Counted from the first letter of the stretch, positions 16,612-26,203 are shown. The stretch is DNA of 46,430 nucleotides from Bacillota bacterium (GCA_023230985.1 JALNWH010000003.1:1-46430), one strand, 5' to 3'. The notes: a model not told the origin generated them from the letters alone. A program made the numbers and translations.

Positions 16612-18534
16612 TTAGTCTTCATATCCCATATCTTTCATCCTTCTCCAAAGTGTTGTAGCACTTATCCCTAGTCTTTCAGCGGCTAAAGCCCTATTGCCTT
16701 TTGTTTCCTCTAAAACTTTTTTTATCATATCGAATTCGACTTTCTTCAAAACCCCTTCACTTGACATATTACTGGATTTATTTGATTGGGTCTCAATCCC
16801 AATAAAGTTTGGTGAATTGTCCGTGGCTTCAGAAATTGTATCAGCGCCAATTTCTTTGCCTTTACTTACAACTATTGATCTTTCTATTATGTTTTCCAGC
16901 TGCCTAATATTACCTGGCCAGTGATAGGCATTCAATTTGTCCAAAGCGTCAGATGCAATTTTATTTACGTATTTGTTTAATTCAACACTTTTAATTTTTA
17001 TAAAATGATATACCAGTTCGGGAATATCTTCTTTCCTTTCCCTCAACGGTGGGATCTTTAACCTGAGTACATTTAATCTGTAATATAAATCTTCTCTAAA
17101 TTCACCTTTTTCTACTTGCTTGCGTATGTTCCTATTAGTAGCAGCTATTATCCTAACATCAACAGGAGTAATCCTATCATCGCCTATTCTAACGACTTCT
17201 TTCTCCTGTATTACCCTTAGAAGTCTTGCTTGGAGCGTGGGTGATATTTCACTTATTTCATCTAAAAAGATTGTTCCTGAATGAGCAAGTTCAAATAAAC
17301 CGATTTTTCCCCCTTTTCTTGCACCTGTAAAAGCCCCTTCAACATATCCAAAGAGCTCGCTTTCTAGTAGATTTTCCGGTAACGCCGCACAATTTACAGC
17401 AACAAAAGGTTTATCTTCTCTTTGGCTTGCATTATGTATACTTTGCGCAAATAATTCTTTTCCGGTTCCAGTCTCACCAAGAATCATTACTGTACTATCC
17501 ACTTCAGCAAATTGCTTTGCCTTTTCTTTTACCTGTGATATTGACCCGCTTGCCCCTATAATATCCTTAAATCTGATTTTTGCTACATGGCCCTTTGCAA
17601 AAAGCTTCTTACGTATTTTACGCTCTGTTTTTTGTATGCTTTCCAACTCTTGAAAGGTAGCAACAACTCCCCTAACTTCTCCCTCTACTATAATAGGAAC
17701 CCTATTTGTAACTATGGTAACATCACCTATATATTGTATCTCACCTAACTCCGTTTCCCCGGTTTCAAACACCGTACCTAGTCTTGTGTTTTCAATTACA
17801 TCATCAACAATTTCGCCTATAACGTTTTCAGCCGATTTTTGCATTACCTTTTCTGCCACCGGATTAAAAACTGTTATGCGCTTATCTTTATCTATACTTA
17901 GTATACCGTCGTGGGCAAAATCAATTATTGACTTAAGTATCTCTGCTTTCTCTTTTTCTTTTAATTGAACTTCAAGTAAATTCTTTGCATGGTGCACCGC
18001 TTCTAAAATGCTTTCATCACCGGATTCTATAAGTACTCCGTCATAACCTAGGTAATTTGTAACATTTATCACTGCATTTCCGCCAATAAAGACCTTTATT
18101 CCTTGCTCATATAATTGCTTTACGTTTTTGCTAATTTCTATTTCATTATTTATTATCGCCGTTACTATTTTTATTGAAAATGTATTACGCATTATTTCTA
18201 TAATCTTATCAAAATCTGAAATAAGATTTTTAAAGCCTATTATTCCAATATCAGTTGAATAAGTAACTGCCTTACTTATTGAGTTAATAATATCGAAACC
18301 GCTAGTTTCCAAATTTACAACGGGTACTTGCAAGTTTTGTTTAATAAGGTTTCCCGTGCCACCACGACTTATTACTATATTGGCTCCGCCTTCGACCTCT
18401 CTCTTTGCAATTTCTAATCCATCGTTTAGTGAGCCTTGATAAATATTGATTTTTTCATCAAACTTTCTGATTACCTCACTTGCTTTTTCTGCTAACTTCT
18501 TATCCGGTGCAATAAAAATTATTTTTCCACCCAA
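16612..18534 (-). CDS. Sigma-54-dependent activator with PrpR-type sensory domain and PAS domain
   Basis: This is a 640-residue enhancer-binding protein. The N-terminal PrpR-like domain (~1-185, ligand sensing as in propionate regulators) is followed by a PAS domain (~200-300). The AAA+ domain has Walker A GETGTGKE (353-360), the sigma-54 contact loop GAFTGA (400-405) and Walker B FLDE (423-426). A Fis-type helix-turn-helix ends the protein (~600-640, NRALAAERLGISATTLWRRM). All parts needed for activation are intact. TTG 18534 follows AGGAGTGGAG. The ligand is unknown; PrpR-type domains in Clostridia often control organic- or amino-acid genes. No sigma-54 promoter was recognised beside it, so its targets may lie elsewhere. 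Confidence 0.93.
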   Translation of the reverse strand: MGGKIIFIAPDKKLAEKASEVIRKFDEKINIYQGSLNDGLEIAKREVEGGANIVISRGGTGNLIKQNLQVPVVNLETSGFDIINSISKAVTYSTDIGIIGFKNLISDFDKIIEIMRNTFSIKIVTAIINNEIEISKNVKQLYEQGIKVFIGGNAVINVTNYLGYDGVLIESGDESILEAVHHAKNLLEVQLKEKEKAEILKSIIDFAHDGILSIDKDKRITVFNPVAEKVMQKSAENVIGEIVDDVIENTRLGTVFETGETELGEIQYIGDVTIVTNRVPIIVEGEVRGVVATFQELESIQKTERKIRKKLFAKGHVAKIRFKDIIGASGSISQVKEKAKQFAEVDSTVMILGETGTGKELFAQSIHNASQREDKPFVAVNCAALPENLLESELFGYVEGAFTGARKGGKIGLFELAHSGTIFLDEISEISPTLQARLLRVIQEKEVVRIGDDRITPVDVRIIAATNRNIRKQVEKGEFREDLYYRLNVLRLKIPPLRERKEDIPELVYHFIKIKSVELNKYVNKIASDALDKLNAYHWPGNIRQLENIIERSIVVSKGKEIGADTISEATDNSPNFIGIETQSNKSSNMSSEGVLKKVEFDMIKKVLEETKGNRALAAERLGISATTLWRRMKDMGYED

Positions 18535-18656
18535 GTTTGCTCCACTCCTACATCTTTCTATAAAGTATTAGATTTTAAAATTAAGATCTAATATTCAGAA
18601 ATTAAATCTTTTTAAGCACTTTTGTTCTTATATTAAGCTTAGACAATGATTTGAGA

Positions 18657-19679
18657 TTAAATAAATCTATATCCTCTTTTAACATTCACTATATCCCTTA
18701 ATATTGAAGCAGCCGCTGCAACAACGTCAGATTGTCCACCCATTATAACAAGATCTCCTAAGGTGTCAGATTGATATCTTACAGCTTTATTTTTTCCATC
18801 TACAAAGAAAAAGGGATCATCTTTTCCTATTCTTTTTAAACCAACATCAATGGTAATATCATTATTCTCTTTTAAGGCTTTCCCTATTAATTTGTATTTC
18901 ATTCCTTTGCTTAAAGCATTTTGAATATCCTTGGAGGTGATATGAGTTATGCCTTTAATTGAAACATCATCTAAGGTTTTATCGCTGCCTAAAAGTACGT
19001 TAGTCAATATTAGCAACTTTATAGCCGTATCCCATCCTTCTACATCTAAATACGAATCTGTTTCTGCAATACCTGCCTTCTGTGCTTTTAATAAGGCTTG
19101 CTCATATGTAATATCTTTTTTTTCCATCTCATTGATAATATAATTCGTCGTCCCGTTTAAAACTCCTTCAATAGATAATATATCAGAACCTGCCAAATCT
19201 ATAATTCCACCGTTAATTGCCGGTAAAGCACCTCCGGTTGTGCATCCAATTCCTAATTGTACACCATTGTCTCTAGCAATTTGTCTCAATGTTTTATAAG
19301 CCAATAAAATAGGACCTTTATTAGAAGTTACAACATTAATGCCATGTTCTAAAGCTTTTCTAATATAGGTCAATCCCGGCTCGCCGGTTTCCTTATTTGT
19401 AGGTGTTATTTCTATTAAGAAATCAATGTTTTTTCTCTGTAGCATTTCATTAAAATCCATTTTTTCATAGTAATCATCAATATCAATACAATGTTTCGAT
19501 AATTTCAAATAATCATCTATATCTATACCATCTTTGTTGAATACTCCACCTTTTGAATTCATAATAAAAGTTACAATGAACTCTAAACCTTCTTTTTTTA
19601 GGGATATTTTTTTGTCATTTAATAATTTTAAAAATGCCCTACCAACACCACCAATACCTACTATTGCTAATTTAATCAA
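18657..19679 (-). CDS. Homoserine-dehydrogenase-like NAD(P) oxidoreductase
   Basis: The roughly 340-residue protein has a Rossmann start (KLAIVGIGGVGRAF) and the homoserine-dehydrogenase catalytic region GVLNGTTNYI, EGWDTAIKL and the SNKGP loop. It lacks the C-terminal ACT domain of biosynthetic enzymes. It would interconvert aspartate semialdehyde and homoserine, but no threonine or methionine genes are nearby, and a related substrate is possible. The start is uncertain: TTG 19679 gives the usual family N-terminus and has a distant AGGA, whereas the longer ATG 19706 has no ribosome site. It follows the YczE-like gene by about 76 bases. Confidence 0.8.
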   Translation of the reverse strand: MIKLAIVGIGGVGRAFLKLLNDKKISLKKEGLEFIVTFIMNSKGGVFNKDGIDIDDYLKLSKHCIDIDDYYEKMDFNEMLQRKNIDFLIEITPTNKETGEPGLTYIRKALEHGINVVTSNKGPILLAYKTLRQIARDNGVQLGIGCTTGGALPAINGGIIDLAGSDILSIEGVLNGTTNYIINEMEKKDITYEQALLKAQKAGIAETDSYLDVEGWDTAIKLLILTNVLLGSDKTLDDVSIKGITHITSKDIQNALSKGMKYKLIGKALKENNDITIDVGLKRIGKDDPFFFVDGKNKAVRYQSDTLGDLVIMGGQSDVVAAAASILRDIVNVKRGYRFI

Positions 19680-19755
19680 AATATAATCACGTCCTAACAA
19701 TATCATTCTACATATTATAAATCATAATAAATACTTTTAATAGCGTATTAGTTTC

Positions 19756-20436
19756 TTAAACCCCCATGTCTATCTTATTACTTTTAATTTGTTTAATTGT
19801 CTCTAGCAGATCTTCGTGTTTAACCTTTTTAGGATCATAGCCAAATATTTTAAATAGATACCTAAGTATTGGCCCTAAAGCTAAAGCAGCTATTATAGTA
19901 CCTATACCAAATTTTCCTCCCAATAAAAATCCAATTACAACAGCAGTTACCTCCATAATAGTTCTAATAAGACCCATATCCAAATTGCATCTCTTTGTCA
20001 ATATCAGCATTAGCCCATCTTTAGGCCCAGCACCTATTTTTTCTTTTAAATATAAATACATACCTATATCCATGATCAAAATAGCAAAAATCAGCATTAC
20101 AAATTGCATATAAATTGTCCTTGGTGTTGTGAATAGATGTGAATCTTTTAAAAGGTCAGTAAAAGCTCCTACAAAATACATATTAAGAATGGTCCCGATA
20201 CCGGGGAAACTGCCAAGCGTCGAACAAATAACAATAATAAAAAGGCCTAGTAGTTGTGATGCTTGCCCAAAGGTCAAAGGTGTTTGCAATGAGATGCCTT
20301 GATGAAGTATTCCCCATGAATTCAAGCCCAAATTTGCATAAATCATTAGAACATTACCTAAAGAAATAATAAAAAGTCCAGTTATTATTTTAAAAACTTT
20401 CCCTGTAAGTGTTTTCAGATACAATGAATTCTCCAT
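19756..20436 (-). CDS. YczE/YyaS/YitT-family integral membrane protein
   Basis: The 226-residue protein has about five or six hydrophobic helices (~15-35, 57-75, 80-95, 108-127, 152-190). Family features are GNVLMIYANLGLNSWGILHQG and the DIGMYLY and GAGPKDGLM segments. Function in this family is not established. It lies 44 bases after the ABC binding-protein gene, so it may be the last member of the importer operon. AGGAGG precedes the ATG. Confidence 0.85.
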   Translation of the reverse strand: MENSLYLKTLTGKVFKIITGLFIISLGNVLMIYANLGLNSWGILHQGISLQTPLTFGQASQLLGLFIIVICSTLGSFPGIGTILNMYFVGAFTDLLKDSHLFTTPRTIYMQFVMLIFAILIMDIGMYLYLKEKIGAGPKDGLMLILTKRCNLDMGLIRTIMEVTAVVIGFLLGGKFGIGTIIAALALGPILRYLFKIFGYDPKKVKHEDLLETIKQIKSNKIDMGV

Positions 20437-20480
20437 CTTTTTCCTCCGCGCATTTCAATAAAATAAATAGCAATTATTTC

Positions 20481-21563
20481 TCAGTGTCTCGTGCTGTTTT
20501 TTAAAAGTTCTTCCACTTCATCATTGGATAATTCATAATGGTAAAAATCACTATAGAATTTTTTTATTTCTTCATCCATATTATATTTAAATATTTCAGG
20601 ATATATCAAGTTTCCCATCCACTTCAAACCCAAAATCCTATTTACTGAAGGTGGCCTATCAAACCAATTAAAGGGTTTATTGGGTATTTCATAAACTTCT
20701 CTATTTCTAACTGCCTTTATATCCTTCCAGGCTTGTTCTTTAAAAATTTGTGAATAAAATCCTCCTCTTTCATCATCCCAGGAAATTATTAAATCGGGAT
20801 TCCAAGTCAGCAGCTGTTCTATAGATACTTCAGATTTTCCTTTTCCTCCTTTTAGAGTAACTTTTGCTACATTATTTCCACCTACCATGTCTATCAACTC
20901 TGCATGCCATGCACCAGATGGTTCAGTTTGTAAACCGATAGGCCCTTCCGCATAATATACTTTTACTTTTTTATCATCTTTTATGCCCGCTGCGTTTACT
21001 TTCGTATAATTCATAGTCTCTCTACAGTAGTTTGCTAAATATTCGGCTTTCTTTTCATTATTTAGTATTTTACCGAGGAAGCGATAAGCGCTGTCTAATT
21101 TATTTATATCTACATCTAACATAAAAACTGATTTGCCTAATTTCTTTTCCATTTGTTCAGCCTTAGAAATAGAAGTATCATCAATACTAGTCATCATTAT
21201 TACAATGTCTGGGGCTAGCCTCAAGACTTCCTCTACATTTATAGATTCCATATTAACTCCACCAAGATTTGGTAAGTTATGATATTTTTTAGATATGAAT
21301 CTTTTTTCTCCTTCTCTCAATTCGTAATTCCAGCCTATCATTTTATCGGGATCCATAGTATATAAAAGGATAGTACCTTCGGGCCCTGCTGAAAACACTT
21401 TTTTCACTTCATTAGGTATAGTTACTGTTCTACCTGCCATATCGGTTAAGCTTATTTGATTACTCATGTTAACGTTTTTTCCTGTATCTTTCTGTGCACA
21501 CCCTACTGCAAAAGAAAATAATATTAAGAGAACAATTAGTATTGAAAAAACCTTCTTTATCAT
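20481..21563 (-). CDS. ABC transporter substrate-binding lipoprotein (FecB/BtuF-type; probable molybdate/tungstate)
   Basis: The 360-residue protein has a lipoprotein signal (lipobox FAVGC, Cys22) and a periplasmic-binding-protein type III fold: TDMAGRTVTIP, then NLGGVNMESINVEEVLRLAPDIVI, and later WNPDLIISW. The fold is shared by iron-siderophore, B12 and MolA-type molybdate binders. The stretch NKPFNWFDRPPSVNRI is typical, as I recall, of the molybdate/tungstate-like branch. Together with the adjacent ModE-like protein and molybdenum-enzyme genes this favours an oxyanion, but the substrate is not proven. Confidence 0.85.
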   Translation of the reverse strand: MIKKVFSILIVLLILFSFAVGCAQKDTGKNVNMSNQISLTDMAGRTVTIPNEVKKVFSAGPEGTILLYTMDPDKMIGWNYELREGEKRFISKKYHNLPNLGGVNMESINVEEVLRLAPDIVIMMTSIDDTSISKAEQMEKKLGKSVFMLDVDINKLDSAYRFLGKILNNEKKAEYLANYCRETMNYTKVNAAGIKDDKKVKVYYAEGPIGLQTEPSGAWHAELIDMVGGNNVAKVTLKGGKGKSEVSIEQLLTWNPDLIISWDDERGGFYSQIFKEQAWKDIKAVRNREVYEIPNKPFNWFDRPPSVNRILGLKWMGNLIYPEIFKYNMDEEIKKFYSDFYHYELSNDEVEELLKNSTRH

Positions 21564-21657
21564 TCTATCTCTCCTTTTTTTGATGATTATTTATAATTTA
21601 AGTAAACTCTTTGCTCAAATTGCGCGGTATTTGTAATATTATATAATTGTATCTATA

Positions 21658-22431
21658 TTAAAACACTGGTAAACAAACCTTTCTGCTAATATCACTTAAA
21701 CCTAAACTGATAACTTTTAAATCTATGTCATATAAATCTCTAAGATACGTTTCCGTTAAGTTTTCATTTGGGTTTTCTATTTCAGTCACATTACCATCCT
21801 TTATTAATAAAGCCTTTGTGCCGTATAAAAAAGCTTGATCAGGAAAATGTGTAGCCATTATAATGGTCATACTCATATCTATGCATTTTTTTAAATGATT
21901 TAACATTATCGTTTGGTTGGCAAAATCCAAATTATTTGTAGGCTCATCCATTACTATTATTCTAGCTTGTTGAACCAAAATTTGTGCAATTTTCACTAAT
22001 TGTCTTTCACCACCAGACAATCTGGAATATATTTTGTCTTTCAGATGTGTTATTTTTAACTTTTCAATAGCCTCCATGGCTATATCCCTATCTTCTTTGG
22101 AAGGAGAAGACCCTAAACCTAAGTATGAAGTCCTCCCCATTAAAACTATATCTAATACTTTATATTGAAACATAGAACTAAAAACTTGAGGTATATAGCT
22201 TATTATTTTTGCCCTGTCTTTCCATATTAAATTTCTGGTATCTTCATTGTTTATAAAAATATCACCTTTATAAGGTATTAGCAAACCAACTATCGTTTTT
22301 ATCAAAGTAGACTTCCCTACACCATTTGAACCTAATAAACAGACCATATCTCCTTCTTTTGCCGTAAAAGAAACGTTTTCCAAAATTACCTTTCCATTAT
22401 AACCACAGTCCAGGCCCTTAACTTCTAACAT
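21658..22431 (-). CDS. ABC transporter ATPase (FecE/BtuD-type)
   Basis: The 257-residue ATP-binding subunit has Walker A GSNGVGKST, Q-loop YIPQ, signature LSGGERQLVKIAQ, Walker B IIVMDEP and the switch histidine in ATHFPD. It powers the adjacent permease. ATG 22431 is chosen because AAGGGG lies 9 bases upstream, within the end of the permease gene; the in-frame TTG at 22440 abuts that site. Only 5 bases separate it from the permease stop. Confidence 0.92.
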   Translation of the reverse strand: MLEVKGLDCGYNGKVILENVSFTAKEGDMVCLLGSNGVGKSTLIKTIVGLLIPYKGDIFINNEDTRNLIWKDRAKIISYIPQVFSSMFQYKVLDIVLMGRTSYLGLGSSPSKEDRDIAMEAIEKLKITHLKDKIYSRLSGGERQLVKIAQILVQQARIIVMDEPTNNLDFANQTIMLNHLKKCIDMSMTIIMATHFPDQAFLYGTKALLIKDGNVTEIENPNENLTETYLRDLYDIDLKVISLGLSDISRKVCLPVF

Positions 22432-22436
22432 ATATT

Positions 22437-23432
22437 TCAACCCCTTCTGCTTTTAAGTAATAAAAATATAAAAAACGGTGACCCTATTAAAGATGTCAGT
22501 ATGCCCAATGGTATCTCAACCTCTACTAAACTACGTACAAAGCTATCTATTATCAATAAATATGCGCTCCCTAGTAGTGCAGTTGTTGGTAGTAAAACTT
22601 TGTAATTTGGACCAACAATCATCCTACTTAGATGAGGTATGACAAGGCCTATCCAGCCAATTACTCCGCTGATAGACACTGAAGCCGCGGTCATTAACGT
22701 TGAGCAAATGATTACTATATTACCTAGAACAAAAGTATCCAGTCCCATAGTCTTCGCTTCTTCTTCATTTAAGGAAAGAACATTCAGCCTCCACCTTAAT
22801 ATGTACAAAGGTATCATGCCTAATCCAATAGGCATAAGTATGAATTTTATATCTTGTAATGTAATACTTGAAAGGCTACCCATGAGCCAAAATGTTATTG
22901 TTGGTAGTTTATCATTGGTATCCGCTAGATATTTTATCAAAGATGTAAGAGATGAAAATGTCGATCCGACTAAAACACCTATGATTACTAAACCTATTGT
23001 AATATTTTCCTTTACTTTCAAGCTAACAAAATATGTTAAAGCCACGCCAACTAATCCAAATATAAAAGCAAAAATCTGTATCTTAACCATATTAAATGAT
23101 AAAAATATAGCCAGTGATGCACCAAAAGCAGAACCTGCCGAAACCCCTAATATATCCGGAGAAACTAAAGTGTTTTTAAACATTCCCTGATAAACCACTC
23201 CGGCAGTTGAAAGAGATGCTCCAATAAGTATAGCAGCTATTATTCGAGGAAGCCTAATTTGAAATATAACAGTGTTCACTACTTCTGGCCAAGTTACTTG
23301 TATTGGTAAAATTTTTGAGAATAGAACCTTCACTAATAAAGCAATAGAAATTGGATATCTTCCAATACCAAAAGATATTAAAAAAATAACTAATAGCAGA
23401 ATTATTAGAATATATAAAACGCAATTCTTCAA
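22437..23432 (-). CDS. ABC transporter permease (FecCD/BtuC-type)
   Basis: The 331-residue polytopic permease has about ten helices. The FecCD signature RLPRIIAAILIGASLSTAGV, GVSAGSAFGAS and the coupling segment GLVIPHLSRMIVG are present. It forms the membrane channel for the downstream ATPase and binding protein. TTG 23432 is preceded by GGGGG with 7-base spacing. Its position between a ModE-like gene and the binding protein matches a molybdate/tungstate importer of the MolBCA kind, inferred by analogy with the known BtuCD-fold system. Confidence 0.92.
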   Translation of the reverse strand: MKNCVLYILIILLLVIFLISFGIGRYPISIALLVKVLFSKILPIQVTWPEVVNTVIFQIRLPRIIAAILIGASLSTAGVVYQGMFKNTLVSPDILGVSAGSAFGASLAIFLSFNMVKIQIFAFIFGLVGVALTYFVSLKVKENITIGLVIIGVLVGSTFSSLTSLIKYLADTNDKLPTITFWLMGSLSSITLQDIKFILMPIGLGMIPLYILRWRLNVLSLNEEEAKTMGLDTFVLGNIVIICSTLMTAASVSISGVIGWIGLVIPHLSRMIVGPNYKVLLPTTALLGSAYLLIIDSFVRSLVEVEIPLGILTSLIGSPFFIFLLLKSRRG

Positions 23433-23486
23433 ATGAGAACCCCCTTCAACGTTGTTTTTTCATTAGGATAACGCTCTCAAAAAAAA

Positions 23487-23822
23487 TCAAAATCCTTCAA
23501 AGTATTTTCTATACAGCACATCCAATATATATATAGCCTCTTTATAGAAATCTCTATAAGCTTTTATTAAATATTCTGCTACCGGGGTTAAGTTGGAGCC
23601 ACCGCCACCGGTTCCTCCTATCTGTGTGTCTATTAGTAAACATCCAAGTGCTTTTTCAGATCTATTTATCATAGACCAGGCTTTACTATAAGACATATTC
23701 AATTCCTTTGCGGCTTTACTTAAACTCCCTAGCTTTCTTACAGTTTCTAAGAGTAAGCAAGGACCGTTACCAAATATCTTTTCTCCTTCTTTAGTCAGTC
23801 TAAATTTACTTTCTAATTCCAT
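23487..23822 (-). CDS. ModE N-terminal-type winged-helix regulator
   Basis: The 111-residue protein consists only of the ModE DNA-binding domain: ETVRKLGSLSKAAKELNMSYSKAWSMI is the helix-turn-helix, with GGTGGGGSNLTPVAEYLIKAY as the wing and following helix. The molybdate-binding Di-Mop domain of full ModE is missing, so metal sensing must come from elsewhere or not occur. It is probably co-transcribed with the importer (54-base gap). GAGGTGATGAC precedes the ATG. Confidence 0.9.
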   Translation of the reverse strand: MELESKFRLTKEGEKIFGNGPCLLLETVRKLGSLSKAAKELNMSYSKAWSMINRSEKALGCLLIDTQIGGTGGGGSNLTPVAEYLIKAYRDFYKEAIYILDVLYRKYFEGF

Positions 23823-23886
23823 GTCATCACCTCAAAATATAAATTAACTAAAAATATTAAGCTAATATAGATACAAGTGCTAAAAT

Positions 23887-24717
23887 CTAATCTAATTTTG
23901 TAGCCATGTTCGATAGATGACTTACTTCTTTATCATACTTTAATGCCTGAATTTGAGCCATGATTGATAAAGCAATCTCTTCCGGGCTCTCTCCTCCTAG
24001 GTCTACACCTATAGGTGTATAAACCTTAGATAATTCTTCTTTTGAAAAACCCTTTTCCAAAAGGTTTTTAAAACAAGTCTTTATTTTATTGATACTGCCT
24101 ATCATACCTATATATTTAGCTTTACCCCCTAATACTACTTCTAAAACATCCTGATCAAATGCATGTCCATGAGTAACTATTATGATCAATGTATTATCAT
24201 CAACATCTAATTCTTTTATATTTTTAGCTATATTGCCATGTATTAATTCTTCTATATCCGGGAATATTTCTTTATTCAATCTTTCTTTTCTATTATCTAA
24301 AACCGTTACGGCGTAACCTAATAAAAAGGCCATTTTTGATAGTTTTTCCGCAATATGTCCTGCCCCTGCTATGATAAGCTTTTCCCTTGGATAAAATACC
24401 TTAATAAACAAACTAATGTCACCACCACATGTCATTGGTAATGCATTAAAAACTACAGCGGAATCATCTAATTTATAGTTCACAGATAATGACTTTCGTC
24501 TTTTTATACAGTTTACTGCTTCCTTTTTTAATTCTGATTCTAAAATCCCGCCGCCAACTGTTCCAATCAGCAGATTTCCTGAGCTATCTACTAACATAAC
24601 ACTGCCTATTCCTCTAGGTGTGGAACCTTTAACATCAGTTATTGTTACCATGGCCACTGCTTCATTTTTTTTCAGGCGGTTATTTAGTTCTTCCAAAACT
24701 TTTATATCCTCTACCAT
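23887..24717 (-). CDS. xdhC: XdhC/CoxI-family molybdenum hydroxylase maturation protein
   Basis: The 276-residue protein has an N-terminal XdhC/CoxI domain (MVTITDVKGSTPRGIGSVM, GTVGGGILE) and a C-terminal Rossmann domain (IIAGAGHIAEKL) ending in the conserved IGVDLGGESPEEIALSIMAQI. In characterised systems XdhC binds and sulfurates molybdopterin cofactor and delivers it to the hydroxylase. It lies 61 bases after yqeB. GGAGG precedes the ATG. Confidence 0.92.
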   Translation of the reverse strand: MVEDIKVLEELNNRLKKNEAVAMVTITDVKGSTPRGIGSVMLVDSSGNLLIGTVGGGILESELKKEAVNCIKRRKSLSVNYKLDDSAVVFNALPMTCGGDISLFIKVFYPREKLIIAGAGHIAEKLSKMAFLLGYAVTVLDNRKERLNKEIFPDIEELIHGNIAKNIKELDVDDNTLIIIVTHGHAFDQDVLEVVLGGKAKYIGMIGSINKIKTCFKNLLEKGFSKEELSKVYTPIGVDLGGESPEEIALSIMAQIQALKYDKEVSHLSNMATKLD

Positions 24718-24778
24718 TTGTTTCCTCCCATTTATTTATAGTATTTTGATAACAATTTAATCTAAAAAATCTAATCCT

Positions 24779-25570
24779 CTAAAGTCTTGAACTTAAGTAT
24801 CTAATTCCCTCCAAAACACCGCCTCCTATTGCCCTAGCTTTGTCAGAAATAGTAAATGCATATTCTTTTATTCCTCTGGGATCAATATCGCCAATTTTTA
24901 ACCCTTTATATACAGTAAGCCCTTCTTTTATCATACCTCTTAAAATCCCTGTAATCTGTGCAGTAACTTCTATATTGCCTACCTCACATACCTTTTCTCC
25001 TTCTTTTATATAATCACCAATTTCAAAAAAAACTTTTACAACTCCGTCAGCAGGTGACCTAAGTACCCTTTCATTCCTGTAACCATTTGTTTCACTAGGT
25101 ATTCCTGTATCTTCTTCAGCTTTACCTTCATAAATAACCTTGCCTAAATGATGCCCTCTTTTACTCTCTATAACCAAGTCTACATCACAACCTGCTTCAA
25201 AACCAGGCCCTATTCCTATAGTTATAGGCGCCATCTCTCTATGCGTGCCTAAATTCACTTTTGCTAAAATAGAATCCACAACAGCTAGAGGTTTAAACCC
25301 TTCTATGGCAACTCCTTTTTCATCTATATATATGGGAATACTTCCTTCCTCAATAATCTTACTTATTTCATGAATTTCTGTAGCCAATACCCCATTGATG
25401 CCTTCTATATTTACCCTTTTATTATAAATCGCTTCGCTAAAAGAAACCTTTCTTCTGATAGACGTTGGCTTTGCAATTTCTAAGACAATTATCTTATAAC
25501 CGGATTTATATAACCTGTACACAACTCCGGAAGCTATATCTCCACCGCCTCTCACAATTACTAAATCCAC
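24779..25570 (-). CDS. yqeB: YqeB: selenium-dependent molybdenum hydroxylase accessory protein
   Basis: The 263-residue protein matches the EF2563/YqeB family that travels with selenium-dependent molybdenum hydroxylases. It shows an N-terminal Rossmann-like start (VIVRGGGDIASGVVYRLYKSGY), a conserved GIGPGFEAGCDVD and RGHHLGKV region, and a C-terminal biotinyl/lipoyl-like beta fold (SPADGVVKVFFEIGDYIKEG). Its biochemical role is unknown; insertion of labile selenium has been proposed for the system. GTG 25570 is preceded by AGGAGG at 8-base spacing. Confidence 0.9.
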   Translation of the reverse strand: MDLVIVRGGGDIASGVVYRLYKSGYKIIVLEIAKPTSIRRKVSFSEAIYNKRVNIEGINGVLATEIHEISKIIEEGSIPIYIDEKGVAIEGFKPLAVVDSILAKVNLGTHREMAPITIGIGPGFEAGCDVDLVIESKRGHHLGKVIYEGKAEEDTGIPSETNGYRNERVLRSPADGVVKVFFEIGDYIKEGEKVCEVGNIEVTAQITGILRGMIKEGLTVYKGLKIGDIDPRGIKEYAFTISDKARAIGGGVLEGIRYLSSRL

Positions 25571-25629
25571 ATTACTTACCTCCTGAATAGCTGCTTTGCT
25601 TTACCATTCCCCCCACATAAACAAGTTCT

Positions 25630-26202
25630 TTACAGATATTTTATGCTATTTAAATCATTAGGGGTATTTATATCTAATCCTAATAATTCATTGTCAATAC
25701 TAACTCTTACTACTGCAGAGGCAATATTCTTTATTATTTCCCTACCGCCCTTATCACCCTCTATTTTTAAAAGCTCTTTTCTGAATCTAGAGGGGAAAAT
25801 TGTAGGTGTACCATTTCTACCATTGTAATTAGGTACTACAATACTAAATTGATTTTTTCTATATACATTAATCAGATTATTTATTAATTCTTTGTTAATA
25901 AAAGGCTGATCCCCCATTATAAACATATATGCTTCAGCATCTTTAGCTTCACTTACTCCTAATTTCAATGAAGTGCTTTGTCCTAAGTGGGCATTAGAAT
26001 TGTATATTGTTTTAATGCCGAATTTTTTTCCAATTTTTTTCACCTTATCATTCCTATAAACAAGTATAACGTCATCTAAATTAGCACTCTTGCTTACTTG
26101 GATGATTCTCTCTATCATGACCTTCCCATTTACCTCCAACAGTAATTTGTTTTGCTTCATTCTTCGCGAATATCCGGAAGCAAGTATAATACCGATTATC
26201 AT
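25630..26202 (-). CDS. mocA: MocA/YgfJ-type molybdenum cofactor nucleotidyltransferase
   Basis: The 190-residue NTP transferase carries the N-terminal LASGYSRRMKQNKLLLEVNG nucleotide-binding motif, the metal motif MGDQPF, and GRNGTPTIFPSRF. It probably adds CMP to molybdopterin to make the dinucleotide cofactor used by hydroxylases. ATG 26202 is chosen because AAGGGG lies 7 bases upstream inside the end of yqeC; one base separates the genes. Confidence 0.9.
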   Translation of the reverse strand: MIIGIILASGYSRRMKQNKLLLEVNGKVMIERIIQVSKSANLDDVILVYRNDKVKKIGKKFGIKTIYNSNAHLGQSTSLKLGVSEAKDAEAYMFIMGDQPFINKELINNLINVYRKNQFSIVVPNYNGRNGTPTIFPSRFRKELLKIEGDKGGREIIKNIASAVVRVSIDNELLGLDINTPNDLNSIKYL

Positions 26203-26203
26203 T

